The position numbers and the translations under genes are program-made. From contig DATEMK010000571.1 of assembly GCA_035275625.1 (NCBI GenBank), positions 1 through 18,707 of the forward strand: DNA of 18,707 nucleotides, given 5' to 3'. The first letter of the stretch is position 1, and every line of letters starts with the position of its first letter. Of this stretch, positions 1 to 6,394 are shown one piece after another. Below the pieces are notes generated by a model that was not told where the DNA came from, made no database searches, and was given only the letters and a program-made list of their open reading frames with translations. The DNA is from DATEMK01 sp035275625. Its GTDB lineage: Bacteria; Bacteroidota; Bacteroidia; AKYH767-A; OLB10.

Positions 1-1148
1 TTTGTAACGGTTTCACTTTTGCGTCCCATGTGACCGTAAGCCGCGGTTTCAGAATAAATAGGATTGCGAAGCTTGAGCCTGCTTTCAATAAAGTAAGGAC
101 GCATGTCAAAAATGGATTCCACTTTTTTTGCAATTTCTCCGTCCGTCATGTTTATTTTGGAAGTGCCGTAAGTGTTCACATAAATCCCCATAGGTTCCGC
201 AACACCGATTGCATAAGACACCTGCACAAGCACTTCATCGCAAATACCGGCAGCCACTAAATTTTTTGCTATATGACGTGTGGCATAAGCTGCGGAACGG
301 TCTACTTTGGAAGGATCTTTTCCTGAAAATGCACCACCGCCATGAGCGCCTTTTCCTCCATAAGTGTCTACAATAATTTTTCTTCCGGTAACTCCTGTAT
401 CTCCATGCGGACCACCGATTACAAATTTACCGGTCGGGTTTACGTGATATTTGATCTGGTTATTGAAAAGATGCTTATGTTTCGGATATTTTGCTTTTAC
501 CCGAGGTATTAAAATATTAATCACATCTTTTTTTATCCGTTCCTGCATTTTAGATTCCGTATCAAAATCATCATGCTGCGTGGAAATCACAATCGCTTCT
601 ATTCTTGCGGGCTGATTGTTATCATCATATTCCAGGGTAACCTGCGATTTTGCATCAGGGCGTAAATAAAACATTTGTTTGTTTTTTTCCCTGCGGATTA
701 CTGCAAGCTCAATCAAAAGCTTGTGAGCCAGATCAAGCGTGAGCGGCATGTAATCTTCTGTTTCATTGCAGGCATAGCCGAACATCATACCCTGGTCGCC
801 AGCGCCCTGCTCTTCTTTTTTCTTGCGAACAACTCCCTGGTTAATATCGCTTGATTGTTCGTGAATCGCAGAAAATACACCGCATGAATTTGCTTCAAAC
901 ATATATTCACTTTTCGTGTAACCGATTTTAGAAATTACATCACGGGCAATCTTCTGAACATCAAGATATGTTTTTGATTTAACTTCTCCTGCTAAAACAA
1001 CCTGGCCTGTAGTAACCAGCGTTTCGCAAGCTACTTTAGAGTTAGGGTCGAAGGCAAGAAAGTTATCAATTAAAGCATCAGAGATTTGATCAGCCACTTT
1101 ATCAGGATGACCTTCTGATACAGATTCGGAAGTGAATAAATATGACAT
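1..1148 (-). CDS. metK: S-adenosylmethionine synthetase (methionine adenosyltransferase), C-terminus cut by the window edge
   Basis: MetK makes S-adenosylmethionine from methionine and ATP in the cytoplasm, supplying methyl groups to the cell. Translating from ATG at 1148 gives MSYLFTSESVSEGHPDKVAD, the standard MetK N-terminus with the HPDK motif (about residues 14-17). The two family signatures are present: GAGDQGMMFGYA near 115-126 and GGGAFSGKDPSKVDRSAAY near 270-288. The frame is open for 382 codons to the left edge without a stop; members are about 380-430 aa, so only the last part is missing. A TACCTTTG promoter box lies 69 bp upstream, and repeats fill the leader. The start is unambiguous because the family sequence begins immediately at this Met. 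Identification is certain; only the end is unseen. Confidence 0.97.
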   Translation of the reverse strand, partial: MSYLFTSESVSEGHPDKVADQISDALIDNFLAFDPNSKVACETLVTTGQVVLAGEVKSKTYLDVQKIARDVISKIGYTKSEYMFEANSCGVFSAIHEQSSDINQGVVRKKKEEQGAGDQGMMFGYACNETEDYMPLTLDLAHKLLIELAVIRREKNKQMFYLRPDAKSQVTLEYDDNNQPARIEAIVISTQHDDFDTESKMQERIKKDVINILIPRVKAKYPKHKHLFNNQIKYHVNPTGKFVIGGPHGDTGVTGRKIIVDTYGGKGAHGGGAFSGKDPSKVDRSAAYATRHIAKNLVAAGICDEVLVQVSYAIGVAEPMGIYVNTYGTSKINMTDGEIAKKVESIFDMRPYFIESRLKLRNPIYSETAAYGHMGRKSETVT

Positions 1149-1158
1149 GTTAATTTGG

Positions 1159-1208
1159 GATTTACGATTTATCCCGAAGGGACACCTTCGGAGCGATTTA
1201 CGATTTTT
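1159..1208. repeat. Palindrome nested inside a GATTTAC heptamer repeat, in the metK leader
   Basis: Two 7-bp units, GATTTAC and GATTTAT, lie at 1159-1172 and two more, GATTTAC and GATTTTT, at 1195-1208. Between them at 1173-1193 is a hairpin-forming insert with arms CCGAAGG (1174-1180) and CCTTCGG (1185-1191) and loop GACA. The same heptamer encodes part of the BamA N-terminus at 8884-8917. The element lies between the metK promoter box and start codon, so it should be transcribed as part of the leader. Confidence 0.75.
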
Positions 1209-1216
1209 TGGGACGG

Positions 1217-1247
1217 CAAAGGTAGGAATTTAAGTCAAAAGAGGAAA
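1217..1247 (-). promoter_or_regulatory. Putative metK promoter (Bacteroidota type)
   Basis: Read on the minus strand, TACCTTTG (1224-1217) matches the Bacteroidota -7 consensus TAnnTTTG exactly. TTTC at 1247-1244, 19 nt upstream, is one mismatch from the -33 TTTG element. The predicted start near 1211 gives a leader of about 60 nt, longer than for neighbouring genes because it contains the 1159-1208 repeat. Confidence 0.6.
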
Positions 1248-2165
1248 CTAATTTTCTAAAGTTAATTTATGAAAAACTTCCTCAAGACTATATTCTTCCA
1301 TGTTTAATTTGAGAACAGTGAGCTGGTTGTCCACAGCATACTGGAAAAGATGGGGACGGAGGTCTTCATTGTCTTTTGATTTTATTTTCCATTCATTATT
1401 TCCTGCATTTTCTGCGGAAGCAACCCCGTTAATTTTTTCCAATTCGGATCTGGAAACAGGTTTATTGAATTCAACAATAAATACTTTTTCTTTTTCCATT
1501 CTTTGCTGAAGGACGGCCGTATCATCGTCAGCAATAATTTTTCCTTTGTTGATAATGATGACACGATTACAAATTGCCTCCACTTCCTGCATAATATGAG
1601 TAGAAAGAATCACAGTTTTTTCTTTGCCGATATTTTTAATAAGATTTCTTATTTCGATCAGTTGGTTAGGATCAAGACCGGATGTGGGCTCATCAAGAAT
1701 TAAAACATCAGGTTCATGAATCATTGCCTGGGCAAGCCCAACACGCTGGCGGTAACCTCTTGACAACGCACCTATTTTTTTGCGCTGCTCCAATCCGAGA
1801 CCTGTAATTTCAATCATTTCGGCAACACGTTTTTCAATTTTATCTTTTTGCATTTTGTGCATTCCTGCAATGAATGCAAGATATTCTTTTACATACATGT
1901 CGAGATAAAGCGGATTATGCTCGGGCAAATAACCGACAATCCTGCGAACCTCCACGGATTGTTCTAAAGTGTCATGGCCATTTACGGAAACATCGCCAAG
2001 AGTTTGCGGAATAAAACAGCAAATGATTTTCATCATCGTTGATTTTCCTGCACCGTTAGGTCCGAGGAAACCTATTACCTGGCTAGTGTTTACTTCAAAG
2101 CTCACCTGGTCAAGCGCTTTTTGTTTTCCGTAAACCTTGGTAACGCTGGATACTTTAACTGGCAT
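1248..2165 (-). CDS. gldA: GldA, ATP-binding subunit of the gliding-motility ABC transporter
   Basis: GldA is the cytoplasmic ATPase of the GldAFG ABC transporter needed for gliding in Flavobacterium. From Met at 2165 the 305-aa protein shows Walker A GPNGAGKST (about residues 35-43), a modified signature LSRGYRQRVGLAQA, Walker B VLILDEPTSGLDP and the H-loop LSTHIM. The stretch VGYLPEHNPLYLDMYVKEYLAF is typical of GldA rather than of other ABC ATPases. The frame could begin at an ATG at 2228, adding 21 residues, but that ATG lies inside a TACTTTTG promoter box and the extra residues are repeat-derived, so 2165 is preferred. No gldF or gldG homologue is in the window, so its partners must be elsewhere. 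A general multidrug-type ATPase is the alternative, less likely. Confidence 0.9.
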   Translation of the reverse strand: MPVKVSSVTKVYGKQKALDQVSFEVNTSQVIGFLGPNGAGKSTMMKIICCFIPQTLGDVSVNGHDTLEQSVEVRRIVGYLPEHNPLYLDMYVKEYLAFIAGMHKMQKDKIEKRVAEMIEITGLGLEQRKKIGALSRGYRQRVGLAQAMIHEPDVLILDEPTSGLDPNQLIEIRNLIKNIGKEKTVILSTHIMQEVEAICNRVIIINKGKIIADDDTAVLQQRMEKEKVFIVEFNKPVSRSELEKINGVASAENAGNNEWKIKSKDNEDLRPHLFQYAVDNQLTVLKLNMEEYSLEEVFHKLTLEN

Positions 2166-2190
2166 CTTTTTAATTTCGGATTGTTCAAAG

Positions 2191-2204
2191 GACTCCTTTC
2201 GGAG
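2191..2204. repeat. Partial copy of the CTCCGAAGG-type palindrome in the gldA leader
   Basis: GACTCCTTTCGGAG resembles the GACACCTTCGGAG half of the palindrome upstream of metK (1181-1193). It lies directly upstream of the preferred gldA start and would encode part of the N-terminal extension if the 2228 ATG were used. A single heptamer-like GTTCAAA precedes it at 2183-2189. Confidence 0.4.
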
Positions 2205-2225
2205 AAAAACTAAAAGTCTTCTCTG

Positions 2226-2233
2226 CAAAAGTA
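2226..2233 (-). promoter_or_regulatory. Putative gldA -7 promoter box
   Basis: The minus-strand sequence TACTTTTG (2233-2226) matches TAnnTTTG exactly. No strong -33 TTTG is seen at the usual spacing. Transcription would start near 2220, downstream of the ATG at 2228, which supports the 2165 start for gldA. Confidence 0.5.
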
Positions 2234-2239
2234 ATAACC

Positions 2240-2267
2240 TTTGTTTAACTCTGAACTTTTAACTTTG
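2240..2267 (+). promoter_or_regulatory. Putative rsgA promoter, built from heptamer repeats
   Basis: TTTG (2240-2243) and TAACTTTG (2260-2267) are exact matches to the Bacteroidota -33 and -7 elements, with a 16-nt spacer that is slightly short. The boxes fall within degenerate 7-bp units at 2243-2270 (GTTTAAC, TCTGAAC, TTTTAAC, TTTGTCC). Transcription would begin inside the adjacent palindrome. Confidence 0.45.
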
Positions 2268-2284
2268 TCCCTCCTGAGGAGGGA
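2268..2284. repeat. Palindromic repeat TCCCTCCT-G-AGGAGGGA
   Basis: The two 8-bp arms are perfectly complementary around a single G. A copy with one difference lies at 12104-12120 inside the sorting-domain code of the large surface protein. This copy sits between the putative rsgA promoter and the rsgA start, so it would be in the 5' leader. Confidence 0.75.
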
Positions 2285-2308
2285 TCATTTATTTTATCAA
2301 AAACAATT

Positions 2309-3250
2309 TTGAAAGCTTTAGTTTTAAAATCAACGGGCAGCAATTATACTGTGCAGGACGCGGACGGAGTTAAATATCCATGCAAAGTAAAAGGCTTGTT
2401 TCGCCTGAAAGGAATTGAAACAACCAATCCAATTGCAGTAGGAGATTATGCAGAAGTGGAAATTTCTCCGGGAAATGATTTCGGAATGATCACGAATGTT
2501 TACGAGCGTAAAAATTATATCATCCGCAAATCGGTAAATCTTTCGCGCCCATCACAAATCATTGCGACCAATATGGATCTGGCTTTGGTAGTTGCAACGC
2601 CTGTTTTGCCGCGAACTTCAACAGGCTTTATTGACCGTTTTCTTGCCACTGCCGAAGCGTACTCAATACCCGGTGGAATTATTTTCAATAAAAAAGATTT
2701 GTATGATGAGGAAATAAAAAAATATGTAACGGATTTGAAAAAACTTTACGAACAAATCGGTTATCAATGTTTTGTTGTTTCGGCAACGGATGAAAAAACG
2801 CTTGCTGAATTAAAATCTGTTTTAAAAAATAAAGTCACTTTATTTTCGGGGCACAGCGGAGTGGGAAAATCAACGTTGATAAATACGCTGGTTCCAAATT
2901 TGAATTTGAAAACAGCTGTCATTTCCGAAGCGCATTCGAAAGGAACTCACACCACAACTTTTGCAGAAATGCATCAATTGCCCGATGACGCCTGCCTGCC
3001 GGACAGGCACGGATTTATTATTGACACGCCCGGCATCCGAGAATTTGGTGTGCTTGAATTTAATCCTGCCGAAGTCTCGCATTACTTTCCGGAACTGTTT
3101 GCCCTGAGCAAAAATTGTAAATTCAGTAATTGTTCTCACATTAGTGAAAAAAATTGCGCTGTGTTAAAAGGGTTGGAAGAAGGTGCAATAAGTGAATCGC
3201 GTTATGCAAGCTATGTGAGTATTTTCCATAACCAGGATTTTTATAAATAA
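2309..3250 (+). CDS. rsgA: Ribosome small-subunit-dependent GTPase RsgA (YjeQ)
   Basis: RsgA is a GTPase that acts in late maturation of the 30S ribosomal subunit. The 313-aa protein has the circularly permuted motif order that defines the family: G4 NKKD (127-130), G5 SAT (158-160), G1 GHSGVGKST (181-189), G2 THTT (213-216), G3 DTPG (239-242). A zinc site follows with C270, C275, H277 and C283. The N-terminal 80 residues fit the OB-fold. The start is TTG; MKALVLKSTGSNYTV agrees with family N-termini. Residues about 226-234 (DDACLPDRH), just before G3, are an extra segment encoded by the palindromic repeat at 2991-3012. dtd begins 9 bp downstream, suggesting cotranscription. Confidence 0.96.
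   Translation: MKALVLKSTGSNYTVQDADGVKYPCKVKGLFRLKGIETTNPIAVGDYAEVEISPGNDFGMITNVYERKNYIIRKSVNLSRPSQIIATNMDLALVVATPVLPRTSTGFIDRFLATAEAYSIPGGIIFNKKDLYDEEIKKYVTDLKKLYEQIGYQCFVVSATDEKTLAELKSVLKNKVTLFSGHSGVGKSTLINTLVPNLNLKTAVISEAHSKGTHTTTFAEMHQLPDDACLPDRHGFIIDTPGIREFGVLEFNPAEVSHYFPELFALSKNCKFSNCSHISEKNCAVLKGLEEGAISESRYASYVSIFHNQDFYK
2991..3012. repeat. GC-rich palindrome inserted in frame in rsgA
   Basis: The 17-bp core TGCCTGCCGGACAGGCA (2993-3009) forms a 6-bp stem with a CCGGA loop. It is the exact reverse complement of the core of the palindrome in dtd at 3327-3343. It encodes ACLPDRH between the G2 and G3 motifs without breaking the frame. Confidence 0.85.
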
Positions 3251-3259
3251 ACAATCGTT

Positions 3260-3733
3260 TTGAGAGCAGTAATTCAAAGAGTTTCGGAAGCATCCGTGAA
3301 AATAAACGCTGAAATAAAATCATCCCTGCCTGTCCGGCAGGCAGGAATTCAAAATGGGTTATTGATTTTATTGGGAATTGAAGATGCCGATGGTGTGGAA
3401 GACATTGAATGGCTTTGCGCCAAAATTTCAAACCTCAGGATCTTTGATGATGAAAATGGAGTAATGAATCTTTCTGTCAAGGAAAAGAACGGAGACATTT
3501 TGCTCATCAGCCAGTTCACTTTGCATGCATCTACAAAAAAAGGAAACCGGCCTTCTTACATTAAAGCTGCAAAGCCTGAAATAGCAATTCCTTTATATGA
3601 AAAATTTATTACTCAAATGGAAAAGGAGATGAATAAAAAGATTTATACCGGGGAATTTGGCGCTGATATGAAAGTTGCCTTGATTAATAACGGACCTGTT
3701 ACTATAATTATTGATTCTAAAAACAAAGAATAA
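3260..3733 (+). CDS. dtd: D-aminoacyl-tRNA deacylase
   Basis: Dtd hydrolyses D-amino acids wrongly attached to tRNA, a cytoplasmic proofreading step. The 157-aa protein starts with MRAVIQRVSEASVKI and carries both active-site signatures, SQFTL (84-88) and NNGPVT (143-148, usually NxGPVT). The start codon is TTG, and the sequence matches the family from its first residue. The protein is several residues longer than the usual 145-150 because residues about 22-29 (SLPVRQAG) are encoded by the palindromic repeat at 3325-3345, in the loop before the GLLILLGIED strand. The stop codon overlaps the edge of another inverted repeat (3733-3765). It lies between rsgA and a MazG-like gene in an apparent operon. 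Confidence 0.96.
   Translation: MRAVIQRVSEASVKINAEIKSSLPVRQAGIQNGLLILLGIEDADGVEDIEWLCAKISNLRIFDDENGVMNLSVKEKNGDILLISQFTLHASTKKGNRPSYIKAAKPEIAIPLYEKFITQMEKEMNKKIYTGEFGADMKVALINNGPVTIIIDSKNKE
3325..3345. repeat. GC-rich palindrome inserted in frame in dtd
   Basis: CCTGCCTG (3325-3332) pairs perfectly with CAGGCAGG (3338-3345) around a TCCGG loop. Its 17-bp centre is the inverse of the copy in rsgA, 334 bp away. It contributes LPVRQAG to the protein in frame. Confidence 0.88.
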
Positions 3734-3765
3734 TATATTCCAAATTTTTAAAATTTGGAATATAT
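3733..3765. repeat. AT-rich perfect inverted repeat between dtd and the MazG-like gene
   Basis: The arms 3733-3748 and 3750-3765 are exact reverse complements (core TTCCAAATTTT and AAAATTTGGAA) around one base; a realistic hairpin has a 3-nt loop. It starts at the last base of the dtd stop codon and ends 16 bp before the next ATG. With few G-C pairs and no following T-run it is not a convincing terminator. It could be an operator, an RNA processing signal or another member of the local palindrome set. Confidence 0.7.
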
Positions 3766-3781
3766 AAATAACATCATAACC

Positions 3782-4108
3782 ATGAAAATATCAGAAGCAC
3801 AAAAAACGATTGATCTTTGGATTAAGAAACATGGGGTTCGTTATTTTAATGAGCTTACAAATATGGCTTTGCTGGTGGAAGAAGTGGGAGAGTTGGCGCG
3901 CATCATAGCACGGAAATATGGAGAACAATCTTTTAAAAAATCCGATAAAAAATATTCTTTGGAAGATGAAATGGCGGATGTGTTGTTTGTACTGATATGT
4001 CTTGCCAATCAAACCGGGGTTGACCTGGAAAAAGCGTTGAAGAAAAATTTAGAGAAGAAAACGTTACGGGATAAGAAAAGACATAAAGGAAATAAAAAAT
4101 TGAAATAA
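3782..4108 (+). CDS. MazG-like nucleotide pyrophosphohydrolase
   Basis: This 108-aa protein has the all-helical MazG/NTP-PPase metal-binding pattern: EEVGE (E33, E34, E37) on one helix and EDEMAD (E63, D66) on the next, followed by VLFVLICLANQTGVDLEKALKKNLEK. Such enzymes hydrolyse nucleoside triphosphates to the monophosphate plus pyrophosphate, often as house-cleaning of damaged nucleotides; the substrate cannot be read from the sequence. The C-terminus is lysine-rich. A TTG at 3755 would add nine residues that fall within the inverted repeat, so the ATG at 3782 is preferred. It follows dtd by 48 bp. Its stop codon abuts the repeat shared with the end of murI. Confidence 0.88.
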   Translation: MKISEAQKTIDLWIKKHGVRYFNELTNMALLVEEVGELARIIARKYGEQSFKKSDKKYSLEDEMADVLFVLICLANQTGVDLEKALKKNLEKKTLRDKKRHKGNKKLK

Positions 4109-4177
4109 GTAGGAAGTAGAAAGTAGAAAGTAGACGTCCGGAAGAACGAGTGTCGCTTTCTACTTTCTACTTCCTGC
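4109..4177. repeat. Inverted heptamer repeat covering the convergent end of murI
   Basis: The left arm has units GTAGGAA, GTAGAAA, GTAGAAA and GTAGACG (4109-4136). The right arm has the complementary units at 4157-4177. Positions 4111-4130 and 4156-4175 are perfect 20-bp inverted copies separated by 25 bp. The right arm contains the murI stop codon and last codons. The hairpin could act as a bidirectional 3'-end structure for the converging MazG-like and murI transcripts, although there is no clear T-tract. Confidence 0.8.
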
Positions 4178-5006
4178 TTTTCCAAAGATTCATCTTTCCC
4201 AATTTAATTTTGTCTTTAAAAAAAATCTTCGTGCTTTTTTCAAAGGATTTGGTGTAATCGGAAACGTAAAAGACATTGGCAGCTGTTTTCTTTTTGCCGG
4301 CAATTTTTTCCTTTTCCAAAACCCATTTCAATTTTTGAGCAACTACTTGTGCCGAATCAAAAATTTTGACGTGGTTATCAAAAAACGCTGCAATTTCATT
4401 TTTAATCAACGGGTAATGAGTACACGCAAGAACCAATGCATCAATATCTTTGAATCCCGGGTGAGATAAATATTTTTGAAGCACAGCCGAGCTGATATTA
4501 TTATTGTAAAAACCTTCTTCAATCATGGAAACCAGCAAAGGAGTAGCAAGTGCAGTAAACTTAAGAGACGGTTTTCTGCGAATAAATTTTTCCTGGTAAA
4601 CACCTGAATTGATGGTTGTTTTAGTAGCAATGATTCCTACTTTTTTAATGGAGTCGTCTGCAATAATTGTTTCCACCATCGGATCAATAACATTAATCAC
4701 CGGAACAGATCCTTTATACTGGTCGCGCAGCAATTCATAGGCGGCAGCTGATGCTGTGTTGCAGGCAATAACAATTGCTTTGCATTTTTTCTCATGCAGC
4801 AAAAAATCAGTTATCCTCAGTGCATACGACCGGATGAGTTCAGGTGATTTATCTCCGTAAGGAAGATGGGCAGTGTCGCCAAAATATAAAAGCATTTCTT
4901 TTGGTAAAAGCTTATGAATGGCATCGGCAACAGTTAATCCGCCAATTCCCGAATCGAAAATGCCGATGGGTTGTGAAGCTGACCTGGTAGTTTTCTTTTC
5001 AGCCAT
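4167..5006 (-). CDS. murI: Glutamate racemase
   Basis: MurI converts L-glutamate to D-glutamate for peptidoglycan precursors in the cytoplasm. The 279-aa protein shows the paired-cysteine layout of the family: IGIFDSGIGGLTV (D18, S19), FGDTAHLPYGDKS (42-54), IVIACNTASA with catalytic C82, and LVLACTHYPLI with catalytic C195. Length and motif spacing are normal. The last residues (SRK) and the stop codon fall in the inverted heptamer repeat, so the repeat has probably reset the C-terminal end. The gene begins just downstream of the terminator of the bamA/ompH operon and probably has its own promoter. A TACATTTT sequence just upstream is only a weak match. Confidence 0.96.
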   Translation of the reverse strand: MAEKKTTRSASQPIGIFDSGIGGLTVADAIHKLLPKEMLLYFGDTAHLPYGDKSPELIRSYALRITDFLLHEKKCKAIVIACNTASAAAYELLRDQYKGSVPVINVIDPMVETIIADDSIKKVGIIATKTTINSGVYQEKFIRRKPSLKFTALATPLLVSMIEEGFYNNNISSAVLQKYLSHPGFKDIDALVLACTHYPLIKNEIAAFFDNHVKIFDSAQVVAQKLKWVLEKEKIAGKKKTAANVFYVSDYTKSFEKSTKIFFKDKIKLGKMNLWKSRK

Positions 5007-5024
5007 TGGTATTGGTAAAATGTA

Positions 5025-5056
5025 AATGAAAAAAGAAAAGCCACTTTTTTGTGGCT
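5025..5056 (-). terminator. Intrinsic terminator of the uppS-bamA-ompH operon
   Basis: On the minus strand, AGCCAC (5056-5051) pairs with GTGGCT (5044-5039) around an AAAAAA loop and is followed by TTTTCTTTTTT. It lies 23 bp after the second ompH-like gene and 19 bp before murI, separating the two transcription units. Confidence 0.8.
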
Positions 5057-5078
5057 CTCCTGTTTAAATATTATTAAA

Positions 5079-5588
5079 TCACTTGAGACCTAATTTTGCT
5101 TTCACGAGGCTCATTATATCATCTGAATCCTGGAAATACAGCAAAACTCCTACTCCCGAATCAAAAATATAAGTATATCCTTTATCCTTTCCCACTGCAT
5201 GTATGGCATCTTCTGCTTTTTTAATGATAGGCTGATAGAGTTCTTCTTTTTTCTTCTGAATAGATTGCTGGGCGGATTGCTGGAAATCCTGGATGCGGTC
5301 ACCCAGGTCAGAAATTTCTTTTGCTTTTGCTTGCTGAATCGGTTCAGCCATTGAACTTTGTTTTTCTTTATACTCTGTCACTTTATTGTCGTATTCAGCA
5401 TTCATTGTTTTCAATTGCCCTTCCAGGGAAGAGCCGAATTTTTGCAATGCTGAATCCGCCACTTTCGTTTCGGGCATCGAGGAAAGCAATTGGGTTGAAT
5501 TCACATGTCCGAATTTTGGATTCTGTGCATAAAGGCAGGTTGTAGCAAACAATACAATCACTGCAATGATTTTGATGGATTTAGTCAT
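5079..5588 (-). CDS. OmpH/Skp-family periplasmic chaperone (second copy)
   Basis: Skp/OmpH proteins bind unfolded outer-membrane proteins in the periplasm and deliver them to the BAM complex. This 169-aa protein has a signal peptide (MTKSIKIIAVIVLFATTCLYAQ), a start of the mature chain with GHVNSTQLLSSMPE, and a long charged helical hairpin (about 40-125) rich in K, E and Q. It ends in the conserved GYTYIFDSGVGVLLY segment and a short helix, typical in order and length. It follows another OmpH-like gene by 42 bp, and bamA lies upstream, the usual Bacteroidota arrangement. It is the last gene before the terminator. Which copy serves which client proteins cannot be told. Confidence 0.9.
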   Translation of the reverse strand: MTKSIKIIAVIVLFATTCLYAQNPKFGHVNSTQLLSSMPETKVADSALQKFGSSLEGQLKTMNAEYDNKVTEYKEKQSSMAEPIQQAKAKEISDLGDRIQDFQQSAQQSIQKKKEELYQPIIKKAEDAIHAVGKDKGYTYIFDSGVGVLLYFQDSDDIMSLVKAKLGLK

Positions 5589-5630
5589 GAAAGTTTTATT
5601 TTAATTTGAAGATTTGAATTTATAAATAAT

Positions 5631-6293
5631 TTATTTTGGGCTTTGCATTAGTTGATTTCTTTCGTTTTTCGGAGCTTGCTGATCCATTTTGTTGGAGGGA
5701 TTTTCCTGGTCATTTTTGTTGGAAGGGCTTTCGTCCGTTTTACCTTTATCACCGCTTCCGGATGATTTTGTTCCTGCTTTATATCCTAACTGTAAAAGAA
5801 TTTCATCACTCTTATCATATTTTGGATTCGCATATAAAATGGTCAGCTCACCAGATTTATCAAAGATCACAGCATAACTTTGATCGGTTGCCATTTTTTT
5901 AACAGCATTGTAGATTTTATCCTGGATGGGTTTCACGATTTCCTGTTTCTTTTTAAATAAATCTCCTTCATAGCCGAATCGCTGTTTCTGCAGATCTTTA
6001 ACTTCTTTTTCTTTAGCGGTAATTTCTGCTTCTCTCTTTTTCCTCATGTCTTCGGTCAGCAGAATTTGCTCTGCCTGGTAATCTTTGTAGAGTTTATCAA
6101 TAACTGTATATCTTCCTTCAATTTCTTTCTGCCATTGCACAGAAATCTGATCGAGCTGCTGTTGCGCTGATTTATATTCAGGAATATTTTCCAAAATATA
6201 CTCTGTATTGATATAACAGTATTTCTGTCCATAAGAAACAGATGCCGATAACATAAGGCATAAACTGAGGAAGATGATAGTTTGCTTTTTCAT
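5631..6293 (-). CDS. OmpH/Skp-family periplasmic chaperone with a hydrophilic C-terminal tail (first copy)
   Basis: The 220-aa protein has a signal peptide (MKKQTIIFLSLCLMLSASVSYGQ), then KYCYINTEYILENIPEYK, matching the OmpH N-terminal strand and helix. A helical hairpin rich in K, E and Q spans about 45-130, followed by SYAVIFDKSGELTILYANPKYDKSDEIL. Unlike its neighbour it carries about 49 extra residues (172-220) of low-complexity Ser/Asn/Asp/Gln/Lys sequence with repeated PSNK. That tail is probably disordered; its role is unknown. The gene is 101 bp downstream of bamA, with a good TAAATTTG box in the gap, so the two chaperones may also be transcribed separately from bamA. Confidence 0.9.
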   Translation of the reverse strand: MKKQTIIFLSLCLMLSASVSYGQKYCYINTEYILENIPEYKSAQQQLDQISVQWQKEIEGRYTVIDKLYKDYQAEQILLTEDMRKKREAEITAKEKEVKDLQKQRFGYEGDLFKKKQEIVKPIQDKIYNAVKKMATDQSYAVIFDKSGELTILYANPKYDKSDEILLQLGYKAGTKSSGSGDKGKTDESPSNKNDQENPSNKMDQQAPKNERNQLMQSPK

Positions 6294-6313
6294 GGTTTGA
6301 AACTTTAAGTGTG

Positions 6314-6321
6314 CAAATTTA
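6314..6321 (-). promoter_or_regulatory. Putative internal promoter (-7 box) for the two ompH-like genes
   Basis: TAAATTTG on the minus strand matches TAnnTTTG exactly and lies 20 bp upstream of the ATG, the same distance as for uppS and others here. A TTAG 21 nt upstream is a weak -33. This may give extra chaperone expression independent of the uppS promoter. Confidence 0.45.
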
Positions 6322-6394
6322 TGATTTTAACTGTTTCACTGACTAATTATTATGCCGATCTGCATATCTGAATTTTCTATTCATTCATCTTTCA

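Noticed and set aside
1149..1210. SAM riboswitch in the metK leader
   Set aside because: The leader is short and is explained by heptamer units and one hairpin; no conserved SAM-binding core is recognisable.
2166..2228. 21-residue N-terminal extension of GldA
   Set aside because: The upstream ATG falls in the putative -7 promoter box and the added residues derive from repeat sequence not found in the family.
4109..4177. CRISPR-like or integrase attachment repeat
   Set aside because: There is one inverted pair of heptamer tracts, with no spacers, direct repeats of array type, or recombinase gene nearby.
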